14,794 nucleotides of DNA. It comes from Methylococcaceae bacterium (GTDB lineage: Bacteria > Pseudomonadota > Gammaproteobacteria > Methylococcales > Methylomonadaceae). Within the stretch, counting starts at the first letter, position 1. Every line of letters starts with the position of its first letter. A program made the translations under genes and the position numbers. The stretch lies in contig PMDM01000333.1 in assembly GCA_003155565.1 (NCBI GenBank), forward strand, positions 1 through 14,794, read 5' to 3'. This document shows positions 5,844 through 13,534 of this stretch, piece after piece. The notes beneath the pieces are model-generated. The model did not search any database and was not told the origin of the DNA. It was given only the letters and a program-made list of their open reading frames with translations.

Positions 5844-7778
5844 TTAAAAAACGCGAGTCTCGGTTTTCTTAAATGATTGTTTAGTTTTATTGGCGATAAC
5901 CTGCCCATATTCGGTGCATAGTTCAGTAGGTCGTCCCATGCACAATCTTTGGAAAACGCGGGCACCGGAAATTCCATTAATGATGAAAGCAATAGTGATG
6001 GGTAAGGCAAACCAAGGGTCATGGCTACTGGCGTGGGAAAGCAGGAGGTCTTCACCTAAAAATGCCGGAGAAATCGGAAAACCAACCAAGCAAAGGAAAC
6101 TTAAAAACAATAACAACGACAGTTTGGGTTGCGTTTCTGCCATTGCCTGATAGGTGAATAGCGATTCGGTAGGATCTTGATTTTTAAGTAGCTTAAACAA
6201 AACGACAACTCCCAACAACCAGGCCGGGATGATACCACTTAAAAATATGGCAACATCCAGTTTGGCTAATGGATTTAAAAACATTACAGCGATTCCTGCC
6301 AGAATAGAGCTTAAAGTGATCGCATTCCAAACGCCGACCGGATTGTTTTTTTGCCCGAACGCGCTGAGCGAAGCGAATACCATGCCGATTGATATAGGTA
6401 TAGACAAATACTTTCTGTCAACACCAATGCCTTCAAAGGCAAGCAGAATTATCATGACACCAGCTAACGCATACAAAGCTTTAAGCCAGGGCTTAGTATT
6501 GTTTATCATTACCCCCATTCGTTTTAAAGGCTCCCATATTAATGCGCGAACCAACAGTTCCAAGTTACCTTCCTGTAAGGAAAAAACATAAAGCGTGTTT
6601 TGCAAAACTTCCGGTAACGTGTTTCGGATTGACTCGGGTAAAAATGAGAATTTTGCCTCGCTATTGATATAAAAATCCGTATCGGCGGAACCTTCCACTC
6701 TCAGTAAATGGGCGACAATGGACGGGGAAACCAGCAGTTGATAACAGCGCAAGAATGCATTGCCCATAAAATGCACTAGCACTAAGGTATCTAGCCCTAA
6801 AGAGAGTTCGATGAACATAAAACCCACTTGTGTAATAGAGGCATAGGCAATTTGGCCTTTAATGTTCGATTGCGTTTTTTCGGATAGGGTGGCAATAACC
6901 ACCGTGAGCAAACCGATCATGAATACGATAAACCGGGTTAAATAATGGTAAGACCAAATCGGATCAGTCCTTAACAATAAAAACACGCCTAAATGTACGG
7001 ATAATGCACCGTAAAAAATGGCGCTGGATGGTGTTGGCCCTTCCATTGCCCTGGGCAACCAAAAGCAAAAAGGAAACTGTGCGGATTTGCCCGATGCCCC
7101 GATAATAATCAAAGTAGATAACAAGAGCAGCGAACCGTAACCTGCGGGTGGAAATGAATTATGATTAAACAGATTAGCCAATTGGCTGAAATGCTGGCTT
7201 TCGTGGAACAACAGATGGCTCATCCAGGAGCCGAGCAGCAAGCCAATATCGCAAAATCGGTACACGGTATAAGCCCTTAGCGAGTTACGTACGGGTTGGA
7301 CACGGTGCCGGTAGAAAGCAATTAAAAGAAACGAGGACATACCTACAATTTCCCAACCGGCAAACAGTATGTCTATCGATCCAGATAAGACCACCAGATT
7401 CAAGCCGAACACGAAGCTGAAAATCGTCAGGAAAAACCGTTTGTAACCGGCTTCCCGATGTAAGTAATATCGGCAATACTTGACAATAATGGAAAAAATC
7501 GCCCAAACACAGCCCAGGTATACGGCGCTTATCCGATCAAAGTAAAGCAAGATGGGGAAATGATAATCGTCGGTCGTATACAGAGTAAACCATTCAAATT
7601 CATGGCTAACGAAACCATTATTTGCCCATAAAACAATAAGTGAAACAATTGCAATACCCATCGCATGGCTACACATGTAACTAATCGTCGCAATCTTTTT
7701 TTCGTTATTAGGTGATAAAAAAACCAACCAAAAGCCCAGCAAAGGAAGCAACAGGCTGGCTAACATTAATCCATTCAT
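5844..7778 (-). CDS. dabB: DabB, NuoL-like proton-channel subunit of the DAB inorganic carbon pump
   Basis: 644-residue polytopic membrane protein of the NuoL/Mrp antiporter family (COG1009). Ion-path motifs are present: GWEIVGMSSFLLIAFY with E143, GASGKSAQFPFCFWLPRAMEGPTPSSA with K231, H262 in the following helix, and NIKGQIAYASITQVGFM with K308. No other respiratory complex I genes are nearby; instead the gene follows dabA, which is the diagnostic context for DabB. In the DAB system, established in Halothiobacillus neapolitanus, DabB is thought to couple cation flow across the inner membrane to CO2 hydration by DabA, trapping bicarbonate in the cytoplasm. The ATG at 7778 overlaps the dabA stop by one base (TAATG) and has an AGGAG site seven bases upstream, lying inside the dabA end, so translation is coupled. 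The C-terminal third (after about residue 400) is more divergent. Confidence 0.92.
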   Translation of the reverse strand: MNGLMLASLLLPLLGFWLVFLSPNNEKKIATISYMCSHAMGIAIVSLIVLWANNGFVSHEFEWFTLYTTDDYHFPILLYFDRISAVYLGCVWAIFSIIVKYCRYYLHREAGYKRFFLTIFSFVFGLNLVVLSGSIDILFAGWEIVGMSSFLLIAFYRHRVQPVRNSLRAYTVYRFCDIGLLLGSWMSHLLFHESQHFSQLANLFNHNSFPPAGYGSLLLLSTLIIIGASGKSAQFPFCFWLPRAMEGPTPSSAIFYGALSVHLGVFLLLRTDPIWSYHYLTRFIVFMIGLLTVVIATLSEKTQSNIKGQIAYASITQVGFMFIELSLGLDTLVLVHFMGNAFLRCYQLLVSPSIVAHLLRVEGSADTDFYINSEAKFSFLPESIRNTLPEVLQNTLYVFSLQEGNLELLVRALIWEPLKRMGVMINNTKPWLKALYALAGVMIILLAFEGIGVDRKYLSIPISIGMVFASLSAFGQKNNPVGVWNAITLSSILAGIAVMFLNPLAKLDVAIFLSGIIPAWLLGVVVLFKLLKNQDPTESLFTYQAMAETQPKLSLLLFLSFLCLVGFPISPAFLGEDLLLSHASSHDPWFALPITIAFIINGISGARVFQRLCMGRPTELCTEYGQVIANKTKQSFKKTETRVF

Positions 7779-10390
7779 TAATAACTCCTAAGTAGTTTAT
7801 GGACTGGTATAGTTTCCGTTTGACCAACGAAGATGTCTTCCGAACGATCTGCTGTCGGTGTGTTAAAGTCTGAGGGCAGGTTGATCGGTTCCCAACTTCC
7901 AGAAGTATACAAAAATTGCACCCGGGTAGTTGGATGGCAGGAAACTAGGCGAATCCAATCGTTATCCAGCCATTCTTTAAGGTCTCCGATGTTTGCCAAA
8001 GCCTTATCCAGAATTATGCAAGTTTGTTCGGCGACGATCAGCAACCGTGCCGGTTCATGCACTTCAATCATTTGTTGGGGCAGGCCGGTACGTAAATCAC
8101 CTTCGACACCATTGGCGACGCCCAACAAGCCGATTACATTGTGTGGTAATTTGGTACCTGCACCGTAGACGGAATTGTCTATGCATGAGAACAGGTACTC
8201 AAGGTTAATACCGCCGCAAACCGGAATAATCGCGGACAGGATTCGCACCATGATATTGCCTACGGCATCTTTATCGGGATCGTAAGAATGCAGGAAGGCT
8301 CGCCTGTCCATGAATAAATCCCGGGTCAGCTTTCTTCTCCCGATGATGCAGTACAAGTTGTTGGAATGGTTATATTCGGGTCTCGGTTCAAAAATAGATG
8401 ATGCCCTTGCTGCTACATGCTCATGGGCTTTGTCAACCGTATTAGACTTTGGCGCTAATTCAAACCAGCGGCAACGCTCTCGGGCATTACGTTGTAGAGC
8501 AATTTCCATGACTTTTTGGAAAGCGGGCAAGCCCTCAGCCGGGTTTTGTTCCAGTAAGTGAGGGTCAAAATAGGTGATTTCATCGCGGCTGGTATTGTGC
8601 AGCGCCGCGACAAAACGTGTGCCGCCTGGAATATCAATGCCACGGCCATGCAAAATTTTCCTTACCTCCTCATGATTGGCCATCCATGCGAACGCCCGCG
8701 CATTGGGTGCGCCCGGTTTGCCTGAACAAGCCCCGCAGTCATAAGCGGCAAAGTGAGGGTTATTGACGCTGCTGGAACCGTGCGCGACAATCACGACCAA
8801 GGGTGAAAAATGTTTTGTCAAGCCGATATTAGTCAATAACCCACCAACCTTGTCCGCCATTTCCGAAAAAGAAAATCCCAATAAATAGCCGTCTTCAGTC
8901 GGCGTATCATTTTCCCTGAGCAAATGGAGCTGGGTATGGGAATCGACTTCACTTAACATCTTGAGCTTAGGCAATTTTGAACCAGGACGGAATACATCCC
9001 AAGCCATCCGAGCAGCGTAACCAAGCCCCAAGGTTTGGGTATACAACCAGCCCCGTAGCACCGAATGCGATTTGAAATGCAAATGGGAAATTGCATCCAC
9101 TTTAGACTCGCCTTCCGGTTTTGCTTGCAGCCCGGATTCCTTGATTAAATGCTTAGGCTTGATGATGACCGGGCATTGCGCAACCGGATAAGCATCGTCC
9201 AACCCCTGATAAAGGAAATCAATGCCAAAAAAACCAGCCGCCCCAAAGGTTTCAATGCCTGGATCGATTTCTTCCAGGTAACGCCGTAAAGAACACTCAC
9301 GGTCATCAATACAAAAGAAGGCCTGCACGAAAGGCTTTGCTTGGACACTTGGCGTGATGGTTTCTTTAGGCTTTAGGGCAGCCAGCAACTCGGTATGTAA
9401 CGACCATTCCATGGCTTCATGCCAGACTTTTAAACACAAAGGCACGTCTGGTTTTGGTAGGCCGTTTTTAAGCAGGGTTGTGCCACTAGGTAAAGAAGTG
9501 CTGGCGACGTTTAAAAATTTCACCCCCTTACGCTTATGTAGAAAAGCAAGTTCACAAGCGAGTTCGACCGCGATAAGTTCCTTCAAAGAAATATTGCGGG
9601 GATCAAGCAAGGAGCGGGGATTCTCTTCAACAATCCGCACCATACCCGCCCAACCGGGATGGGCCAGTAACATTTCTAACAGGTATTGCTCATAAAGGTC
9701 GCCAGAATCAATAAGGGGCCCTACGATTTTTTCCAGACAAATCTGGATAACGTGCCCTGGGTCTTTGCTTAATAGTTCACGGACTATGGGTTCTTGCAAT
9801 GGATAGAGCGGTAATAAGCTATTTTGGGCGAGCCGCATAACGCAATCCCAAAAACATTCACCCTCTTTAGGCAGTGTCCAGCGACTGATGCCTTGATCCA
9901 AAAAGTTACCCAGTAAACGGAACAGAATCGGGTGTACCAACACGTTGAGTTCTAGCTCAATCTTGGTTAACCAAGCATTGCGTATGCCATGGTTAGCCAA
10001 GGACACCGGAGGATAGTGACTGACAGTGTCCTGCTCGAACAAGGTTTGCTTGAGCTGTTCCTGTCCCCGCATTGAACATCCTGTCCGGCCTAATGCCCAA
10101 GTTATCGCGTAATCCTTGATGCGGCCTAGCCGGTACATTTTTTGATAATGTGCCATGGGCAAGTAACTGCGGGCTCCAAAAATTTTACCGGCCAACGCCA
10201 CGCCTTCATGAAAAGGCAGGTGTTGGACAGCATGTAAGGTATTGTGATGGATGAAATCTTTGATAGGCCCCTGTGCGGGTAGCCAGTGTGCTATATGGGC
10301 TATGGTTTTATCCAAGTCGAACGCAGATGAAGGCTGTGTTGTAGCGCCATGACTAGCCAATGGTGCGGTTATCCCTGGTTGATTAAGCAT
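7778..10390 (-). CDS. dabA: DabA, carbonic-anhydrase-like subunit of the DAB inorganic carbon pump (DUF2309)
   Basis: 870-residue protein of the DUF2309/COG3002 family. DabA is a peripheral cytoplasmic protein with a beta-carbonic-anhydrase-like zinc site that works only with DabB. The site is intact: C360 and D362 in FFCIDDREC, H537 in VVIVAHGSS and C552 in YDCGACSGKPGAPNARAF. The spacing (Cys to Asp +2, His to Cys +15) equals that of the characterised Halothiobacillus protein. Other family segments include FIHHNTLHAVQHLPFH near residue 46 and GYAARMAWDVF near 457. The predicted reaction is vectorial hydration of CO2 to bicarbonate powered through DabB. The ATG at 10390 has only a weak ribosome binding site (AAAGATA). 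A sigma54-type promoter at 10644-10659 would give a leader of about 240 nt. No truncation or frameshift is seen. Confidence 0.95.
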   Translation of the reverse strand: MLNQPGITAPLASHGATTQPSSAFDLDKTIAHIAHWLPAQGPIKDFIHHNTLHAVQHLPFHEGVALAGKIFGARSYLPMAHYQKMYRLGRIKDYAITWALGRTGCSMRGQEQLKQTLFEQDTVSHYPPVSLANHGIRNAWLTKIELELNVLVHPILFRLLGNFLDQGISRWTLPKEGECFWDCVMRLAQNSLLPLYPLQEPIVRELLSKDPGHVIQICLEKIVGPLIDSGDLYEQYLLEMLLAHPGWAGMVRIVEENPRSLLDPRNISLKELIAVELACELAFLHKRKGVKFLNVASTSLPSGTTLLKNGLPKPDVPLCLKVWHEAMEWSLHTELLAALKPKETITPSVQAKPFVQAFFCIDDRECSLRRYLEEIDPGIETFGAAGFFGIDFLYQGLDDAYPVAQCPVIIKPKHLIKESGLQAKPEGESKVDAISHLHFKSHSVLRGWLYTQTLGLGYAARMAWDVFRPGSKLPKLKMLSEVDSHTQLHLLRENDTPTEDGYLLGFSFSEMADKVGGLLTNIGLTKHFSPLVVIVAHGSSSVNNPHFAAYDCGACSGKPGAPNARAFAWMANHEEVRKILHGRGIDIPGGTRFVAALHNTSRDEITYFDPHLLEQNPAEGLPAFQKVMEIALQRNARERCRWFELAPKSNTVDKAHEHVAARASSIFEPRPEYNHSNNLYCIIGRRKLTRDLFMDRRAFLHSYDPDKDAVGNIMVRILSAIIPVCGGINLEYLFSCIDNSVYGAGTKLPHNVIGLLGVANGVEGDLRTGLPQQMIEVHEPARLLIVAEQTCIILDKALANIGDLKEWLDNDWIRLVSCHPTTRVQFLYTSGSWEPINLPSDFNTPTADRSEDIFVGQTETIPVHKLLRSY

Positions 10391-10547
10391 GTTGTTATCT
10401 TTTAACCTCAGTATTGTGGTCAGGTTGTGTGTTTGGCGGTTTACCTGAACCTTAAAAAATCATTTAAGAGCTATGGGAATGTTGGGAAAGTCCGTCTATG
10501 GCCTTTTCAATACGCTTCTTAATTAAGTACGATGTTACGAAAACTGC

Positions 10548-10577
10548 TTTTATCAAAAATATGGGTTATTGATAAAA
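10548..10577. promoter_or_regulatory. Perfect inverted repeat in the dabA leader
   Basis: TTTTATCAA (10548-10556) and TTGATAAAA (10569-10577) are exact reverse complements separated by 12 bases. It lies between the proposed dabA transcription start and the dabA ATG. It could be an operator, a bent IHF-like site (TATCAA core) or an AT-rich stem-loop in the leader RNA. A weaker hairpin, AGCGC-N6-GCGCT, follows immediately to the right (about 10582-10597). Confidence 0.45.
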
Positions 10578-10643
10578 ATGGCAGCGCGTCCATGCGCTAC
10601 AGGAACAAGGAGCTATACATACCAATGTCCCTGCGATAAATAA

Positions 10644-10659
10644 AGCATTTGTCGTGCCA
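10644..10659 (-). promoter_or_regulatory. Candidate sigma54 (-24/-12) promoter for dabAB
   Basis: Read on the minus strand the sequence is TGGCACGACAAATGCT. The -24 part TGGCACG is the full consensus, and the -12 part ATGCT differs from TTGCW by one base; GG and GC have the correct 11-base offset. Transcription would start near 10634, about 240 nt before the dabA ATG. Assignment is by consensus match only. Confidence 0.65.
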
Positions 10660-10799
10660 TATTTGTTTAAAATAACTAACCGGCTATCAGAAAATAGGTT
10701 AATTCGGGGATTACGCCCTAATTTACGGGCAAATTGAGTCAGTACAAAAAATAAACGGTAGACTGATGCAACTAAAAATAAAGTCGATATGTACTGAGG

Positions 10800-10830
10800 A
10801 TTTCAACCTTTTTTGGATATTGGTTGAAAT
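10800..10830. promoter_or_regulatory. Candidate activator binding site (UAS) shared by dabA and sulP
   Basis: ATTTCAACC (10800-10808) and GGTTGAAAT (10822-10830) form a perfect 9 bp inverted repeat with a 13-base spacer. A related, shorter repeat, TGGTT-N6-AACCA, follows at 10844-10859. The centre is about 130 bp upstream of the sulP -24 element and about 155 bp upstream of the dabA -24 element, a normal distance for NtrC-type enhancers. Binding by the window's own response regulator is inference. Confidence 0.5.
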
Positions 10831-10904
10831 GCACCGATAGTTTTGGTTGATTTAAACCATTTGCTGATTGGAAGCCTAACTCATCCAAGGAGCGGAGCAA
10901 TGTC

Positions 10905-10917
10905 GTTACCAGGTAAC
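10905..10917. promoter_or_regulatory. Perfect palindrome GTTACC-a-GGTAAC upstream of the sulP promoter
   Basis: A 6 bp exact inverted repeat with one central base, ending 27 bp before the sulP -24 element. It may be an operator. It also lies within a tiny frame with a perfect AAGGAG ribosome binding site (10886-10891) and ATG at 10900 that stops after six codons (MSLPGN). That frame is upstream of the proposed sulP start site, so it would be read only from another promoter. Confidence 0.35.
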
Positions 10918-10944
10918 TAAAGGGTTAACGCGATTCTTAATATA

Positions 10945-10961
10945 TTGGCATACAGATTGCT
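10945..10961 (+). promoter_or_regulatory. Candidate sigma54 (-24/-12) promoter for sulP
   Basis: TTGGCATACAGATTGCT matches the sigma54 consensus YTGGCACGN4TTGCW, with an intact GG and GC at the correct spacing and a full TTGCT -12 box. Transcription would start near 10972, leaving a leader of about 37 nt before the sulP ATG. A sigma70 -10-like TATACT lies at 10965-10970 but has no good -35 at 17 bp, so sigma54 is the better reading, not a certain one. Confidence 0.7.
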
Positions 10962-11008
10962 CTATATACTTCGTCATAATTGAAAGTGAATTTTCTTAGG
11001 AGAAAAGT

Positions 11009-12655
11009 ATGTCCAACCCAATTAGTCTAGCTGTACCGAAAACAGGCATCCCCGGCCTTATCGAAAACTGGCGCAGTGATCTGTTATCCGGTTTTTTAGT
11101 GTTCCTTATCGCCCTGCCGTTATGCTTAGGTATTGCGATGGCATCGGGCTTTCCACCGATGGCCGGCATCATAACTGCTATCATAGGCGGCTTACTGGTT
11201 TCAAGAATTAGTGGGTCCAATATCACCATTAACGGCCCTGCTGCCGGCTTGATTGTGGTCATTCTTGATGCGGTGCAGTCTTTGGGTGAGGGCGATGCCA
11301 TGGCCGGTTACCGCTACACCTTGGCAGCCATTGTCATAGCCAGCGTGTTTCAGGCTTTATCGGGGGTTTTTAAGGCAGGCAGGTTAAGCGCATTTTTCCC
11401 TTTATCTGTTGTTCATGGCATGTTAGCGGCCATCGGCATCATCATTATGGCTAAGCAATTCCATACCCTGTTAGGTGTAAAACCTGCCGCTAAATCATTG
11501 TTTGGGGTAATCGCAGAAATTCCCCACTCGCTTTATGAGATGAACCCGGAAATTGCCTTGATTGGATTTCTTGGGCTGGCACTGTTGATCATCTGGTCGT
11601 TAATTAAAAACCCTAACTTAAAAATGATACCGGCACCCCTGTTGGTTGTGTTGTTAGGCTTGGCATTAGAACGTTATTTCGATCTAGACCATGTCCATAA
11701 ATACCTGTTTTTACCGGATACCCAGTTTTTGCCAGAACACGAATTTACCATTGGGCCGGCATTCCTGGTCTCGGTGCCTGAGCATTTTATGTCAGGCTTT
11801 TATTTTCCAGATTTTTCTAAAATAGCTACGCTTGAATTCTGGGAAGCCGTGATCACCATTTGGCTGGTCGGTAGCTTGGAGAGTTTACTGAGCGCTGCAG
11901 CGGTCGATAAGCTTGACCCTTATAAGCGCACGTCGAATCTTAATAGGGATTTAACGGCGGTAGGCGTAGGCAACATGATAGCGGGGATGGTCGGCGGCTT
12001 GCCGATGATTGCGGAAATCGTGCGTAGTTCCGCTAATATCAACAACGGTGCCAAAACCGGCTGGGCTAACTTTTTCCATGGTGCCTTTTTATTGGTGTTT
12101 GTTGCGTTTTTCCCCAAGTTAATTCATGAAATACCGTTAGCGTCCTTGGCGGCATTACTGGTATTTACCGGCTTCCGCTTGGCTTCCCCAAAAGAATTTG
12201 CCAAGACCTGGACGATCGGTTTGGATAACTTTATCGTGTTTATATCAACTATCATCGGGGTATTGGCGATCGATCTGTTGGTCGGTGTGGCGATAGGGAT
12301 TGTCGTAAAACTCATACTCCATGTTGTTCGAGGCGTAAAATTAAGCAATATTTTCTCAATGGCATACCATGTCAACCAAACTGATGAAAACACTTATCAT
12401 GTGGCTATCACCGGTGCGGCGGTATTCTCTAATTTCATCAGCTTAAAAAGTGTGTTAGGAAATTTGCCAGAACATAAGACCATTGTTTTTGATTTCAGCG
12501 ATGCCGGATTAATCGACCACACGGTGATGGAGTTTATCGAACACTTTAACCACGAGTATGTTCTCAGCGGGGGATCCTGTTCATTAGTCGGTTTAGATAA
12601 ACATACCCCGTATTCAGGCCATCCACTAGCCGCTCGTCGTAAAAATATAGCTTGA
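11009..12655 (+). CDS. SulP-family anion transporter, probable bicarbonate uptake
   Basis: 548-residue inner-membrane transporter of the SulP (SLC26-like) family. The N-terminal signature region (SDLLSGFLVFLIALPLCLGIAMASGFPPMAGIITA split across residues 23-58) and SGSNITINGPAAGL (about 69-82) are classical for the family; many hydrophobic segments follow to about residue 440. A cytoplasmic STAS domain occupies about 460-540, including FDFSDAGLIDHTVMEFIEHF. SulP proteins carry sulfate, bicarbonate and other anions; the sequence alone cannot tell which. The divergent dabAB operon makes bicarbonate the likely substrate, in line with SulP proteins known as carbon transporters in cyanobacteria and in sulfur-oxidising bacteria. 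The ATG at 11009 has a strong AGGAGA ribosome binding site. A sigma54-type promoter precedes it, and a hairpin then a COG4705-type gene follow. Confidence 0.93.
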   Translation: MSNPISLAVPKTGIPGLIENWRSDLLSGFLVFLIALPLCLGIAMASGFPPMAGIITAIIGGLLVSRISGSNITINGPAAGLIVVILDAVQSLGEGDAMAGYRYTLAAIVIASVFQALSGVFKAGRLSAFFPLSVVHGMLAAIGIIIMAKQFHTLLGVKPAAKSLFGVIAEIPHSLYEMNPEIALIGFLGLALLIIWSLIKNPNLKMIPAPLLVVLLGLALERYFDLDHVHKYLFLPDTQFLPEHEFTIGPAFLVSVPEHFMSGFYFPDFSKIATLEFWEAVITIWLVGSLESLLSAAAVDKLDPYKRTSNLNRDLTAVGVGNMIAGMVGGLPMIAEIVRSSANINNGAKTGWANFFHGAFLLVFVAFFPKLIHEIPLASLAALLVFTGFRLASPKEFAKTWTIGLDNFIVFISTIIGVLAIDLLVGVAIGIVVKLILHVVRGVKLSNIFSMAYHVNQTDENTYHVAITGAAVFSNFISLKSVLGNLPEHKTIVFDFSDAGLIDHTVMEFIEHFNHEYVLSGGSCSLVGLDKHTPYSGHPLAARRKNIA

Positions 12656-12662
12656 GCGATAA

Positions 12663-12696
12663 GTCATATCGCCCCTTACTGCGCGGACGATATGAC
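12663..12696 (+). repeat. Stem-loop between sulP and the COG4705-type gene
   Basis: GTCATATCG (12663-12671) and CGATATGAC (12688-12696) are perfect reverse complements with a 16-base loop, starting 8 bp after the sulP stop. No T-run follows, so it is more likely a processing or stability element that sets sulP apart from the downstream genes than a full terminator. Confidence 0.5.
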
Positions 12697-12726
12697 ATTA
12701 TTGAAGCTAGACTTAAAAGGGATCAT

Positions 12727-13473
12727 ATGAACAAGGTTGCTAAAGTCACACTCAGTTTTTGGATTATTAAAATCTGCGCCACTACCTTGGGCGAAACAGC
12801 AGGCGACTTGCTGTCGATGACAATGAATGTGGGTTATGGAATTAGTACTGTAATTTTAATGGGGCTGTTTCTCGTTTCCGTTATCGCGCAATTGTTTGCC
12901 AACACATTCCACCCCATCCTGTATTGGACAGTGATTCTCACAACCAGCACGGCGGGTACAACGATGTCAGATTTTATGGATAGAACGCTAGGCTTAGGCT
13001 ACGCGAAAGGCTCATTGATCTTGGCAACTTGCTTGGTGATAGTCCTGGCTGTTTGGCGGTTCAGCGAAAAGTCACTCTCCGTCAGCAACATCCAAACCAC
13101 CAAAGCGGAGTTGTTCTATTGGATAGCAATTTTATTTTCCAATACCCTGGGTACAGCCTTGGGTGACTTTTTAGCCGATGATTCTGGATTAGGGTTTCTT
13201 GGCGGGGCTGCCCTCATTGGCACAATCATCGCGCTTATCGCCCTTGCTTACTATGTCACCCGACTGAACCGGGTCATGTTGTTTTGGCTCGCCTTTGTGC
13301 TGACACGCCCATTTGGCGCAACCTTCGGCGACTTGCTCACAAAGCCGCTCGAAAAAGGTGGTCTGGGGTTTGGTACTGTCGGATCATCTGCCATTCTCGC
13401 CATCCTGCTCGTCGCGTTTGTTACGTATACCATCATTGCAGAAAAGCGTACGCCCAAGGCGGCGACGGCCTAA
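12727..13473 (+). CDS. Four-repeat membrane protein, COG4705-like
   Basis: 248 residues from the ATG at 12727. A longer frame can start at a TTG at 12652 overlapping the sulP stop, but its first 25 residues are charged, unlike the family, and cross the hairpin; the ATG has AAAAGGG at good spacing. The protein has four similar modules, each a helix carrying a G-x-x-x-x-D core: TTLGETAGD (19-27), STAGTTMSD (74-82), NTLGTALGD (139-147), RPFGATFGD (194-202). Each is followed by a glycine-rich segment such as LGLGYAKG or LGFLGG, then another helix. Spacing is 55, 65 and 55 residues. This matches uncharacterised COG4705 membrane proteins. The conserved intramembrane acidic residues suggest ion or small-solute handling, but no substrate is established. 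Co-orientation with sulP suggests a link to carbon uptake or pH/ion balance. Confidence 0.8.
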   Translation: MNKVAKVTLSFWIIKICATTLGETAGDLLSMTMNVGYGISTVILMGLFLVSVIAQLFANTFHPILYWTVILTTSTAGTTMSDFMDRTLGLGYAKGSLILATCLVIVLAVWRFSEKSLSVSNIQTTKAELFYWIAILFSNTLGTALGDFLADDSGLGFLGGAALIGTIIALIALAYYVTRLNRVMLFWLAFVLTRPFGATFGDLLTKPLEKGGLGFGTVGSSAILAILLVAFVTYTIIAEKRTPKAATA

Positions 13474-13534
13474 TCATTGCTGATGCCTTCGATACGCTAA
13501 ATTTATACGTTAACATTTAAGCAGAGACCTAAAC

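Noticed and set aside
5844..7778. Reading the NuoL-like gene as part of respiratory complex I
   Set aside because: No other nuo genes are present and it is translationally coupled to a DUF2309 gene, the diagnostic DabB context.
12652..12726. TTG-started N-terminal extension of the COG4705-type protein
   Set aside because: The 25 added residues are charged and span the intercistronic hairpin, while the ATG at 12727 has a better ribosome binding site and family-like N-terminus.
11009..13473. Sulfate uptake role for the SulP gene
   Set aside because: Not excluded, but no sulfur-assimilation gene is nearby whereas dabAB diverges from the same control region; bicarbonate is the better-supported guess.
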